NCBI GenBank assembly: GCA_030745955.1
Contig: JASLNQ010000085.1
Coordinates: 1-8,157, forward strand
Reading direction: 5' to 3'
Source: Dehalococcoidia bacterium
GTDB taxonomy: Bacteria > Chloroflexota > Dehalococcoidia > UBA1151 > UBA1328
DNA: 8,157 nucleotides
Made by a program: the position numbers and the translations under genes. The stretch's first letter is position 1. The number at the start of each line of letters is the position of its first letter. The notes beneath the pieces are model-generated. The model made no database searches. It was given only the letters and a program-made list of their open reading frames with translations, and was not told the DNA's origin. Below, piece by piece: positions 1 through 5,674 of this stretch.

Positions 1-743
1 GCGGCCCGAAGCGCGACGAGCAAATCGAAAACATGCTGGTCACGGTCCGTAACATCGCCAGGGCCGGAGTCCCGATATTCGGTTACGGCTGGAACCCCTC
101 CCAGGTCTGGCGCACGGCCCCCCAGGCAATTCGTGGCGGCGCGGTCGCCACTGCCTACGATCACGAAAGTGTGGCCGACTACCCGGACGTGCATGGCCGC
201 GAGTACGACGCAGACGAAAACTGGGCGAACCTCGCGTACTGGATCAAGGCGGTTACGCCGGTTGCCGAGGAAGAGGGTATTCGACTCGGTATCCACCCAC
301 CCGACCCGCCAACCGATTCGCACGGTGGCCTGTATCCGGTACTGAACTCGTACGACAGTTATCGAAGGTTGCTGGATATCGTCGATTCACCGGCCAACTC
401 GATCGAGTTTTGCCAGGGGACGATCTCCGAGATGTCCGACTCGGCCAACGATGGGATCTACGGGTTTATCGACGAGAGGGTGCGGCGCGATCGTATCCTG
501 TACGTCCACTTCCGGAACGTTTCCGAGCCGAACCCGGAAAAGTTCCACGAGGAGTTCATCAACACCGGGCACGTCGATATGTACCGGGCGATGAAGACCT
601 ATCACGACGGCGGGTACAAGAGCTTTTTCGTCGACGACCACGTGCCGCATACGCACGGCGATACGCAGTGGGGGCATCGTGGCAGGGCGTTCGCAATGGG
701 CTACATGCAGGCAATGATCGAGGCGATAGCGAAGCAGGCCTAG
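1..743 (+). CDS. uxuA: Mannonate dehydratase (UxuA family), 5'-truncated by the window edge
   Basis: Mannonate dehydratases remove water from D-mannonate to give 2-keto-3-deoxygluconate in hexuronate catabolism, in the cytoplasm. The frame is open from base 3, so the start lies upstream; about 247 C-terminal residues are present, against roughly 350-395 for the family. The TIM-barrel metal site is recognisable. Counting from the Met at base 33, the candidate ligands are His88 in GIHPPDPP, Cys127 in EFCQGT, His159 in VHFRNV, and Asp201 or Asp202 in VDDHVPH. These match the His/Cys/His/Asp metal ligands described for the family. The usual HPDDPP motif reads HPPDPP here, so the protein may belong to a divergent subgroup with a different sugar-acid substrate. 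The TAG stop is followed at once by an AAGGAG ribosome-binding site for the decayed OYE gene, which suggests the two were once one operon. A related sugar-isomerase-like TIM barrel is the alternative. Confidence 0.88.
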   Translation, partial: GPKRDEQIENMLVTVRNIARAGVPIFGYGWNPSQVWRTAPQAIRGGAVATAYDHESVADYPDVHGREYDADENWANLAYWIKAVTPVAEEEGIRLGIHPPDPPTDSHGGLYPVLNSYDSYRRLLDIVDSPANSIEFCQGTISEMSDSANDGIYGFIDERVRRDRILYVHFRNVSEPNPEKFHEEFINTGHVDMYRAMKTYHDGGYKSFFVDDHVPHTHGDTQWGHRGRAFAMGYMQAMIEAIAKQA

Positions 744-749
744 AAGGAG
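744..749 (+). promoter_or_regulatory. Ribosome-binding site left in front of the OYE pseudogene
   Basis: AAGGAG lies one base after the mannonate dehydratase stop codon. Five bases separate it from ACG at 755-757, exactly where a start codon is expected, and eight bases separate it from ATT at 758. No ATG, GTG or TTG is available in frame at this position. The site therefore points to an original ATG at 755 that has become ACG, or to a very weak non-standard start. Confidence 0.6.
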
Positions 750-754
750 CGATC

Positions 755-1207
755 ACGATTAGCAAGCTATTCAGCCCTCTCGAAATTCGTGGCGAAACTA
801 TCCCGAACCGCGTCTTTTACTCACCGATGTGCGAGTATTCGTGCGACACCGACGGTCTTGCCACAAACTGGCACATGGTCCACCTCGGCTCGAAGGCGGT
901 TGGCGGTGCTGCACTCGTGATGAGCGAGGCCACCGCGGTTACCCCGGTGGGCAGGCTGACGCCGAGTTGCCCGGGTATTAAGTCGGATGCCCACGTCGAT
1001 GCATGGCGCCCCATCGCGGAGTTCATTTCTAGCCAGGGATCTGTACCCGGAATTCAAATCGCCCACGGCGGTCGCAAGGCGGGTCACTCCGAGCCGTAGA
1101 ACGGTCATCGGCGTCTCGCTGAGAACGAATGTGGATGGCAGATCGTGGCCCCGAGCACCATTCCTTTTAGCAGTGCCTTTGGTTTGCCGAATAATAGCTG
1201 TATTTAG
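755..1207 (+). pseudogene. Decayed old yellow enzyme (NADH:flavin oxidoreductase, YqjM-like) N-terminal remnant
   Basis: The reading frame encodes the first ~150 residues of an FMN-dependent ene-reductase of the OYE/YqjM type, against about 340-370 for an intact enzyme. Visible family landmarks are LFSPLEIRG, the SPMCEYS segment with the conserved Cys and Tyr near the flavin, the WHMVHLGS segment, AHGGRKA, and WQIVAPSTIPF. Three lesions are visible. The expected ATG after the ribosome-binding site is ACG (755-757). An in-frame TAG (1097-1099) stands between SEP and NG, where the family has Trp in its PWEG-like motif, so one G-to-A change of TGG explains it. After LPNNSCI the frame ends at TAG 1205-1207, and the rest of the barrel, with the substrate-binding His pair and the FMN phosphate site, is absent. 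Homology resumes in the same frame after the first stop, so this is a nonsense change and not a frameshift. An active product is very unlikely. Confidence 0.85.
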
Positions 1208-1230
1208 TATTTATGTAGCTTTATTTTTTT
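1190..1230 (+). other. AT-rich patch at the OYE break point, weakly terminator-like
   Basis: About forty bases are strongly A+T-rich in an otherwise G+C-rich window. AATAATAGCT (1190-1199) can pair imperfectly, with one bulge, with AGCTTTATT (1218-1226), which runs into a T-tract ending at 1230. This is a weak stem with a long loop and could be a poor terminator. The base composition changes close to where OYE homology stops, so it may equally be a deletion or insertion scar. Confidence 0.35.
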
Positions 1231-1580
1231 ACGGAGTGTCAAGCATTAACCGGAATTTCAAGGTCTGTACAATGTCGGCGACCCAGAACGGCATGAATAC
1301 GGAAATACACGATCCGCTGCCTGGACCGGCAGTGCGCGTCGTTCGCAAACGCGTGAGTCCCCTGATGCTGATGGCGTTCGCGAGAAGTCCGAAACGGTTT
1401 TGCCGGTTCTGGTCGCCCCGGTGGGACGGGCCTCTGACAGGACGCAAGAAGAAACTGGCGAATACGAGATCCCACCATTTCGTCGACGTGATAGAGCGGG
1501 TGATAGGACCTGAAAGGACTGATGGCAACCGGAAAGTGCAGCTCCTGAAACGGGGTATTGGCTGACCGGTTCAACAAACT
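1208..1580. other. Intergenic stretch with one unrecognised open frame (1272-1565, +)
   Basis: No gene can be identified between the OYE remnant and the MFS gene. A plus-strand frame from ATG 1272 to TGA 1565 (97 codons) begins MSATQNGMNTEIHDPL and is Arg/Lys-rich. It has no convincing ribosome-binding site. One segment, around FARSPKRF and GPLTGRKKKLANTRS, vaguely recalls the AhpD/carboxymuconolactone decarboxylase pattern (ARSPE, GPLDPRLRELV), but the Cys motif of that family is not found. The frame is the same as that of the MFS gene, separated from it by the single TGA at 1563-1565. Possible readings are a remnant gene or chance coding potential in G+C-rich DNA. Confidence 0.3.
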
Positions 1581-2864
1581 TTGTTCGACGCGCTGAAATA
1601 CAAAGACTTCCAGTGGATATGGCTGAGCCAGACGGCCCATGCATTCGCTCTCTGGGCGCAGATGGTGGCCCTGCCCCTGCTGGTCCTGGAGATCACCGAC
1701 AACAGCGCTGCGCAACTGGGTGGAGTGATAGCCGTCAGGACGGTACCGACGCTCCTGGTGGGGCCGTGGGCGGGTGTAGTTGCCGACTGGTTCGACCGTC
1801 GGGCGATCCTTATCGCGACAAAGTGGGCGAACCTGGCGCTGAGCATCGCCATCGCGTTGCTGGTCGCATCGGGTCGCGTCGAACTCTCGCATGTGTATCT
1901 GTGGATGTTCCTCCGGGGCGCGACGCAGGTGTTTGACCAACCCGCCCGCTATTCGATGATCCCGTCGATTCTCCCCGGCAACCTTGTCACCCAGGGCATG
2001 GCACTGCTCAGCTCCACCCAGAACTTCATGCGGATCGCAGGTGCGACTGGTGCCGGTTTCATCGCCGAATACCTTGGGCTCGGGTGGACGTTTTCGATTA
2101 TTGCGGTTGCGGCGGTAGCGGGCTTACTCACCACGTACCAGATTCACACCGCTTCGAACGAGCGGGCGGGGAAATCCGGTTTCAGAGGCATGACGTCCGG
2201 GCTGATCGAAGGCGCGAAGTACTCAACAGAGAATAAGACAATCCGGGGTGTGTTGATCGCCTCCCTGGTTTACTTCACGTTCGGCATGTCGTTTATGCAG
2301 GTGTTCGCTCCTCTGTTCGCCGTGCAGATCCTCGAGATCGGGCGGGATGGCCTGGGAATAATGTTTGCACTGACGGGTAGCGGGGCACTGGTTGCCTCAC
2401 TGGTCATCGCACGCACCAATCCGTCGCGACTCGGCCTGGTACTGCCGGTTACTGTTATTGCGGTTGGAGCTACCCTGGCCCTGTTCTCGTTGGCCACCTA
2501 CTTGCCGAGACCGCTCGGGCTGTTCCTGCCAATGGCCCTCGTGACGGTTGTCGGTGCATTCCAGACCTCGTTCATGGCACTGAGCCGCTCGGTGATGGTC
2601 CAGTCGTCGCCACAGGATATGCGGGGGCGAGTCCTCGCGTTCATCTCGATGGACCGCGCCATGATGGCAGCCGGCGGCGCCCTGGGCGGAGTGCTATCAG
2701 CAGTGTACGGAGCCCAGCCGGTCCAGATCGTTTTCGGAGCTGTTTGCGCCACCGGCGGTCTAATCGTCCTCCTTTCACTGCGTGATTTGAGAACGTTCAG
2801 GACCGTCGAGAAACCCGAAGAGCCAGAGACACCTCGGGCGGTACCCGCAGGACGCCCCGGGTGA
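1581..2864 (+). CDS. Major facilitator superfamily exporter (MFS_3/EntS-like)
   Basis: This is a 427-residue inner-membrane secondary transporter with about twelve hydrophobic segments, the usual family length. The N-terminus FDALKYKDFQWIWLSQ matches the opening of MFS_3-type drug or siderophore exporters, where a short basic segment precedes helix 1. The motif A loop after helix 2 reads GVVADWFDRRAIL (about residues 65-77). A loop around residues 110-120 (RGATQVFDQPAR) and the repeat of the motif-like SPQDMRGRVLAF near residue 350 also fit. The substrate cannot be read from the sequence. TTG at 1581 is the earliest available start, because an in-frame TGA lies at 1563-1565. No clear ribosome-binding site precedes it, so the start is the least certain part. 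A later start would cut into helix 1. The C-terminal tail after about residue 405 is hydrophilic and Pro/Glu-rich. The gene stands alone, not tightly coupled to either neighbour. Confidence 0.9.
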   Translation: MFDALKYKDFQWIWLSQTAHAFALWAQMVALPLLVLEITDNSAAQLGGVIAVRTVPTLLVGPWAGVVADWFDRRAILIATKWANLALSIAIALLVASGRVELSHVYLWMFLRGATQVFDQPARYSMIPSILPGNLVTQGMALLSSTQNFMRIAGATGAGFIAEYLGLGWTFSIIAVAAVAGLLTTYQIHTASNERAGKSGFRGMTSGLIEGAKYSTENKTIRGVLIASLVYFTFGMSFMQVFAPLFAVQILEIGRDGLGIMFALTGSGALVASLVIARTNPSRLGLVLPVTVIAVGATLALFSLATYLPRPLGLFLPMALVTVVGAFQTSFMALSRSVMVQSSPQDMRGRVLAFISMDRAMMAAGGALGGVLSAVYGAQPVQIVFGAVCATGGLIVLLSLRDLRTFRTVEKPEEPETPRAVPAGRPG

Positions 2865-3249
2865 ACAGGCCGTCGGAAGATGGAAGCAACGGCGACCTGA
2901 ACAAGGGGATTAACCGAGGTCGATATCATCGGTCCTGTCAGAACTCAGCGTCGGGGCAGAATAGCTTCGTTCCTCATTAGCCGAGTGATCTGAGGTGGGT
3001 CGCGGTGTTCGCGACCGCACTCACACGTCCCGAGCGCAGTCATCGGAGCCGAGGGATCTGGGGTGGGTCGCGTGTCCTCAAGAAGGAACCACCCACACCC
3101 TAACCCTTTGCGTTTGCTCCGGTCGTGCGAGGCGCACTCGGTCGCGCGTCGCAACTCCGCGGGGCACGCCCGGGCGAGGGAGAGGGGATTCTTGGGCCAC
3201 GTTGTCGTTCGGTCTGTTCCTACGCTGGTTGGGTAAGAAAACAAAACAA
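2865..3249. repeat. Structured G+C-rich intergenic repeat region (Chloroflexota-like)
   Basis: No gene is supported here; open frames on both strands give low-complexity, Arg-rich translations. From about 2940 the DNA is built of repeats and stems. It includes the pair of 26-bp direct repeats listed separately and a perfect 7-bp stem, GGTCGCG 2998-3004 with CGCGACC 3010-3016, around a 5-base loop. A longer imperfect pairing joins CCCTAACCCT (3098-3107) with AGGGAGAGGG (3177-3186), 8 of 10 positions complementary, and GTGC/GCAC (3124-3136) forms a small stem inside it. Phrases such as CCGAGGGATCTG and GAGGGAGAGGGGATTCTTGG resemble interspersed non-coding repeats I recall from Chloroflexota genomes. 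That resemblance is from memory and was not searched. Confidence 0.55.
2979..3072 (+). repeat. Direct repeat pair, 26 bp each, 68-bp period
   Basis: Copy 1 occupies 2979-3004 and copy 2 occupies 3047-3072. Both begin AGCCGAG, share GATCTG and end GGTGGGTCGCG. They differ at two positions, T versus G after AGCCGAG and A versus G after GATCTG, giving 24 of 26 identical bases. The 42-base spacer is not itself repeated. Confidence 0.75.
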
Positions 3250-3278
3250 TCGGCAATTCCTTACCTCTCTGGTAGACT
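3250..3278 (+). promoter_or_regulatory. Candidate promoter for the SufT-like/Mrp gene pair
   Basis: A possible -35 box TCGGCA (3250-3255, 4 of 6 matches to TTGACA) and an extended -10 box TGGTAGACT (3270-3278; hexamer TAGACT, 4 of 6 matches to TATAAT) are separated by a 17-bp spacer. They lie in a locally A+T-richer stretch. Transcription would start near 3285, giving a leader of about 95 bases that contains the hairpin at 3342-3370. This is a consensus match by eye only. Confidence 0.35.
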
Positions 3279-3341
3279 TATTGGAAGTTCGAAATTACCC
3301 TGAATTGATCTCGATTCGATCACGTACCAGTCAGTATTCAC

Positions 3342-3370
3342 CGGGGAGCGCTGAGGCTCCCCGAGTTTTT
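3342..3370 (+). terminator. Rho-independent terminator-like hairpin in the leader of the SufT-like gene
   Basis: A perfect 8-bp G+C-rich stem, CGGGGAGC (3342-3349) with GCTCCCCG (3356-3363), has a 6-base loop and is followed by AG and five T (3366-3370). The T-tract directly touches the GGAG ribosome-binding site at 3371-3374, so the hairpin ends only ten bases before the start codon. It could end a short upstream transcript or act as a transcription attenuator for the downstream pair. No competing anti-terminator pairing is obvious by eye. Confidence 0.7.
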
Positions 3371-3380
3371 GGAGATGCCG

Positions 3381-3695
3381 ATGGCCGACACCGCAGTGCT
3401 CGGACAAGAAACTGTTATCGAGGCGCTGAAAGACGTTTACGACCCGGAAATTCCGGTCAACGTTGTCGACCTTGGTCTGATCTACACGGTGGAAGTTGCC
3501 GACGGGGACGTCCACGTCGAGATGACGCTGACTGCACCCGGCTGTGGGATGGGGCCGTACATCGCCCAGCAGGCCGAGTGGCGCATCGCCGAGATCGACG
3601 ACGTTGAGGATGTCCAGGTTGATATAGTATTCGACCCGCCCTGGATCCCCGACATGATCACCGACGACGGCAAGCGCCTGCTCGGGATCGACTAA
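3381..3695 (+). CDS. MIP18 family / SufT-like metal-sulfur cluster assembly protein
   Basis: This small cytoplasmic protein of 104 residues belongs to the MIP18 (DUF59, PF01883) family, whose members assist maturation or delivery of Fe-S clusters (SufT, PaaD, eukaryotic CIA2). Nearly the whole protein is the domain. It contains [16 protein letters not shown] (about 20-35), the signature TAPGCGM with the conserved Cys55, and the C-terminal [19 protein letters not shown] (84-102), typical of the stand-alone SufT-like form. ATG 3381 is preferred because GGAG at 3371-3374 lies six bases before it. TTG 3369 and ATG 3375 are in frame upstream but overlap the ribosome-binding site or terminator tail. 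An Mrp-type ATPase follows after 66 bp. Pairing of these two families is common, since both act in Fe-S cluster transfer. PaaD-like function is less likely because no phenylacetate oxygenase genes are nearby. Confidence 0.9.
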   Translation: MADTAVLGQETVIEALKDVYDPEIPVNVVDLGLIYTVEVADGDVHVEMTLTAPGCGMGPYIAQQAEWRIAEIDDVEDVQVDIVFDPPWIPDMITDDGKRLLGID

Positions 3696-3761
3696 CCAAC
3701 TCGGATATCAAAACCGGTCCGTCGGCGACTTTTCGCGGTCGCGGGCGGCCAGAATCAGACC

Positions 3762-4580
3762 ATGAGCTCACCCAGAAAACTGACCCCACAGGAAGAAGCC
3801 CGGCTCGCGCAGGTACGCGAGAATTTCCAGGAGCGACGGCGCGTAACAGAGTCGCTGGAAGGGATTGGCACCCGCATCGGCGTTTATTCGGGTAAAGGCG
3901 GGGTTGGCAAGACGACGGTCGCCGTGAACCTGGCGGTGACCCTGGCCGCGCAGGGCAAGGAGGTCGCCCTTTTCGACTGCGATATCGACTGCCCTAACGT
4001 CACCCGAGTGCTCCGGCTCACCGAGGGCCCGGTGCAGGAGGGCGTCAAGCTGGTCCCGCCGGCCCGGTTTGGCGTGAGGGTGATGTCGATGGCCTTCTTC
4101 CAGGAAAACGAAGAGGAGGCCATCATCTGGCGTGGCCCCATGGTGCATAACGCTATCAACCAGTTCCTGCACTCGACCGAATGGGGCAACCCCGACTATA
4201 TGATCGTCGACCTTCCACCCGGGACGTCGGACGCCCCGCTCACCGTGATGCAAACCTTGAACCTCGATGGGTTCGTAATCGTCACGACGCCGCAAGAACT
4301 GGCGATCCTCGATGCAAAACGCTCGATCAACATGGTCAGGAAGATGAACCTGAATGTATTCGGAATAGTCGAGAACATGTCGGGGGGCGTGTTCGGTACT
4401 GGCGGTGGACAGGCGCTGGCTGAGGAGATGGGTATCCCGTTCCTCGGTTCGACCGACATGCGAGCGGAGTACACCAACTCGACGGGACCTGCGGCGCTGG
4501 AGTCGGATGACGTAACAGCCGAGTACACCACGATTGCTGAAAAACTGCAGGTGCGCATCGCTGCGGTGCAGGCCGGTTAG
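3762..4580 (+). CDS. mrp: Mrp/NBP35 (ApbC)-type P-loop ATPase lacking the CxxC cluster motif
   Basis: This 272-residue cytoplasmic protein belongs to the SIMIBI/ParA-like ATPases that act as Fe-S cluster carriers. A basic N-terminal helix (1-35) precedes the deviant Walker A GKGGVGKTT (44-52). Further landmarks are FDCDIDCPNV (71-80), the Mrp-typical WRGPMV (123-128), Walker B with switch region IVDLPPGTSDAPL (148-160), TTPQELAILDAKRS (175-188) and VENMSGG (203-209). Canonical Mrp/NBP35 proteins carry a CxxC in the segment after ENMS that binds a cluster at the dimer interface. Here the segment reads ENMSGGVFGTGGG without cysteine. The only two cysteines are C73 and C77, just after the second strand. 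The protein may bind a cluster differently or be a cluster-independent member, perhaps regulatory. It follows the SufT-like gene by 66 bp and was probably co-transcribed. The ATG at 3762 has only a weak ribosome-binding site. A MinD-like role is the alternative. Confidence 0.88.
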   Translation: MSSPRKLTPQEEARLAQVRENFQERRRVTESLEGIGTRIGVYSGKGGVGKTTVAVNLAVTLAAQGKEVALFDCDIDCPNVTRVLRLTEGPVQEGVKLVPPARFGVRVMSMAFFQENEEEAIIWRGPMVHNAINQFLHSTEWGNPDYMIVDLPPGTSDAPLTVMQTLNLDGFVIVTTPQELAILDAKRSINMVRKMNLNVFGIVENMSGGVFGTGGGQALAEEMGIPFLGSTDMRAEYTNSTGPAALESDDVTAEYTTIAEKLQVRIAAVQAG

Positions 4581-4641
4581 CGTTCGCCTGTGTGGCGATT
4601 GCAGTTGGCCGGGTTGCTCGCTGCCCGCCGTTAGTTACTGA

Positions 4642-5517
4642 TTACTCGCCGCTCTGCAACAGTACTGCGACTGTCTCCTCAAGGGTCCGGTTCGGATCTA
4701 CCGTGCCGACCCTTTCGTGTCCGATCGGCGAATCGGCGATTTGCTGGAACGTTTCGGCGGCGCCCATGTGGATCATTGGCGTGGTGCCCGCTTCCTCGAA
4801 TGTCGCGGCGATTTCCTCCATCTCGCCTATCCAGCGGAATGCGCGGGCCGAAATCGCCTTCACACCCTCCATCGCGGCCAGGGTCTCAGCCTTGCTGCCC
4901 AGCATCTCCTGGACCAGGTTTTCATAGAGTCCAAGCGATTTCGCCGTCATCAGCGTCGCTGCGTATAACGCGTTCGTCCCCTTGGTGATCGCGGCGTAGC
5001 ACATCTTAAGCCCCGAAGCCCTGCCGATGGGGCCGTCCAGCACCGGTACCGTGATCCCCTTGCCATCGAGTTCGCCAAGAATGGAAGCATGTTCACCCGA
5101 GGCGTAGATCCGGGGTACGGCACCGTTCCTTGGAGTACCGCCGATGATCCCACCGTCGATAAACCTGCCGCCCGCCGCGGTGATTATTTCGCCGATCTCG
5201 ACACCGCTAGCGGGAGAGACCGCGTTGCAATCGGCGACCGCGACCGTCGAATCGGTGCGCACGATCGATTCGGCCACGTCCTGCGCGAATGAGAGGGCCT
5301 CGGACGGCACGAGTATCGATAGGATGAGGTCGCACGCCCGCACGAGGTCATCGAGCGATCCTGCGTCTTCGATACCCCACTCGGCGGCGCGCTGCACAGA
5401 GCCTTCGCTACGGCCATCGAGCGCGGTCATCACTCTGAGGCCGTGTTGCCTGAGGACCCCGCCAACTCCACTTCCCATGTCGCCGGGGCTCATGATTCCT
5501 ACGGTTTCAACTGCCAT
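4642..5517 (-). CDS. NAD(P)-dependent 6-phosphogluconate/3-hydroxyisobutyrate dehydrogenase-like enzyme with DUF1932 domain
   Basis: This is a 291-residue beta-hydroxyacid dehydrogenase-type enzyme, expected to oxidise a 2- or 3-hydroxy acid with NAD(P)+ in the cytoplasm; the substrate is unknown. An N-terminal Rossmann domain (1-160) opens with VGIMSPGDMG (6-15), the dinucleotide loop. The substrate-loop segment is FIDGGIIGGTPRNG (119-132). Lys171 in GLKMCYAAITKG corresponds to the catalytic lysine of the 6PGDH/HIBADH superfamily. The C-terminal helical part (about 185-262), with RWIGEMEEIAATF, fits DUF1932 (PF09130). ATG 5517 is supported by an AGGGGG ribosome-binding site six bases upstream on the minus strand. 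The gene lies downstream of the SelA-like gene on the same strand, but a strong palindromic terminator stands between, so it probably has its own promoter in 5518-5621. It converges with the Mrp gene across 61 bp. Confidence 0.88.
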   Translation of the reverse strand: MAVETVGIMSPGDMGSGVGGVLRQHGLRVMTALDGRSEGSVQRAAEWGIEDAGSLDDLVRACDLILSILVPSEALSFAQDVAESIVRTDSTVAVADCNAVSPASGVEIGEIITAAGGRFIDGGIIGGTPRNGAVPRIYASGEHASILGELDGKGITVPVLDGPIGRASGLKMCYAAITKGTNALYAATLMTAKSLGLYENLVQEMLGSKAETLAAMEGVKAISARAFRWIGEMEEIAATFEEAGTTPMIHMGAAETFQQIADSPIGHERVGTVDPNRTLEETVAVLLQSGE

Positions 5518-5621
5518 TGGGTCCCCCTGTACTACGAGTCCTGACTATGACCGGAACTTTACTGCGGTCCTGCTACCCGCCGAGAATCTCGAACCATATC
5601 TTGGTCGAACTCATGACGTAA

Positions 5622-5647
5622 AACGCCCGGTCACGTGACCGGGCGTT
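5622..5647 (-). terminator. Perfect 26-bp palindrome, terminator of the SelA-like gene
   Basis: The sequence is a perfect inverted repeat centred between 5634 and 5635, with outer arms AACGCCCGGTCAC and GTGACCGGGCGTT. It begins 27 bases after the SelA-like stop codon. Read on the minus strand it ends in GCGTTTTACG, a short T-tract, so it works best as a minus-strand rho-independent terminator. On the plus strand the tail is GTTGTTCTTC, which is weaker. The core TCACGTGA could in principle also be a protein-binding palindrome. Confidence 0.75.
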
Positions 5648-5674
5648 GTTCTTCGAGCCATCGACGAGGAGATG

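Noticed and set aside
410..754. Long plus-strand frame running upstream of the OYE remnant, overlapping the mannonate dehydratase
   Set aside because: The part before 755 is the shadow of the mannonate dehydratase frame. OYE homology begins only after the AAGGAG site.
1239..1940. 233-codon minus-strand frame over the region before and into the MFS gene
   Set aside because: Much of it is antisense to a convincing membrane transporter, the translation is His/Arg-rich and no family is recognisable.
2979..3072. CRISPR array suggested by the repeated 26-bp unit
   Set aside because: Only two copies occur, with a 42-base spacer, and no cas genes are in the window. An interspersed intergenic repeat fits better.
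2945..3303. Open frames on both strands through the repeat region
   Set aside because: They translate repeat and hairpin sequence, lack family patterns and start in poor context. They are consistent with chance frames in G+C-rich non-coding DNA.
3768..4295. 175-codon minus-strand frame opposite the Mrp gene
   Set aside because: It is antisense to an unmistakable P-loop ATPase and has no recognisable domain.
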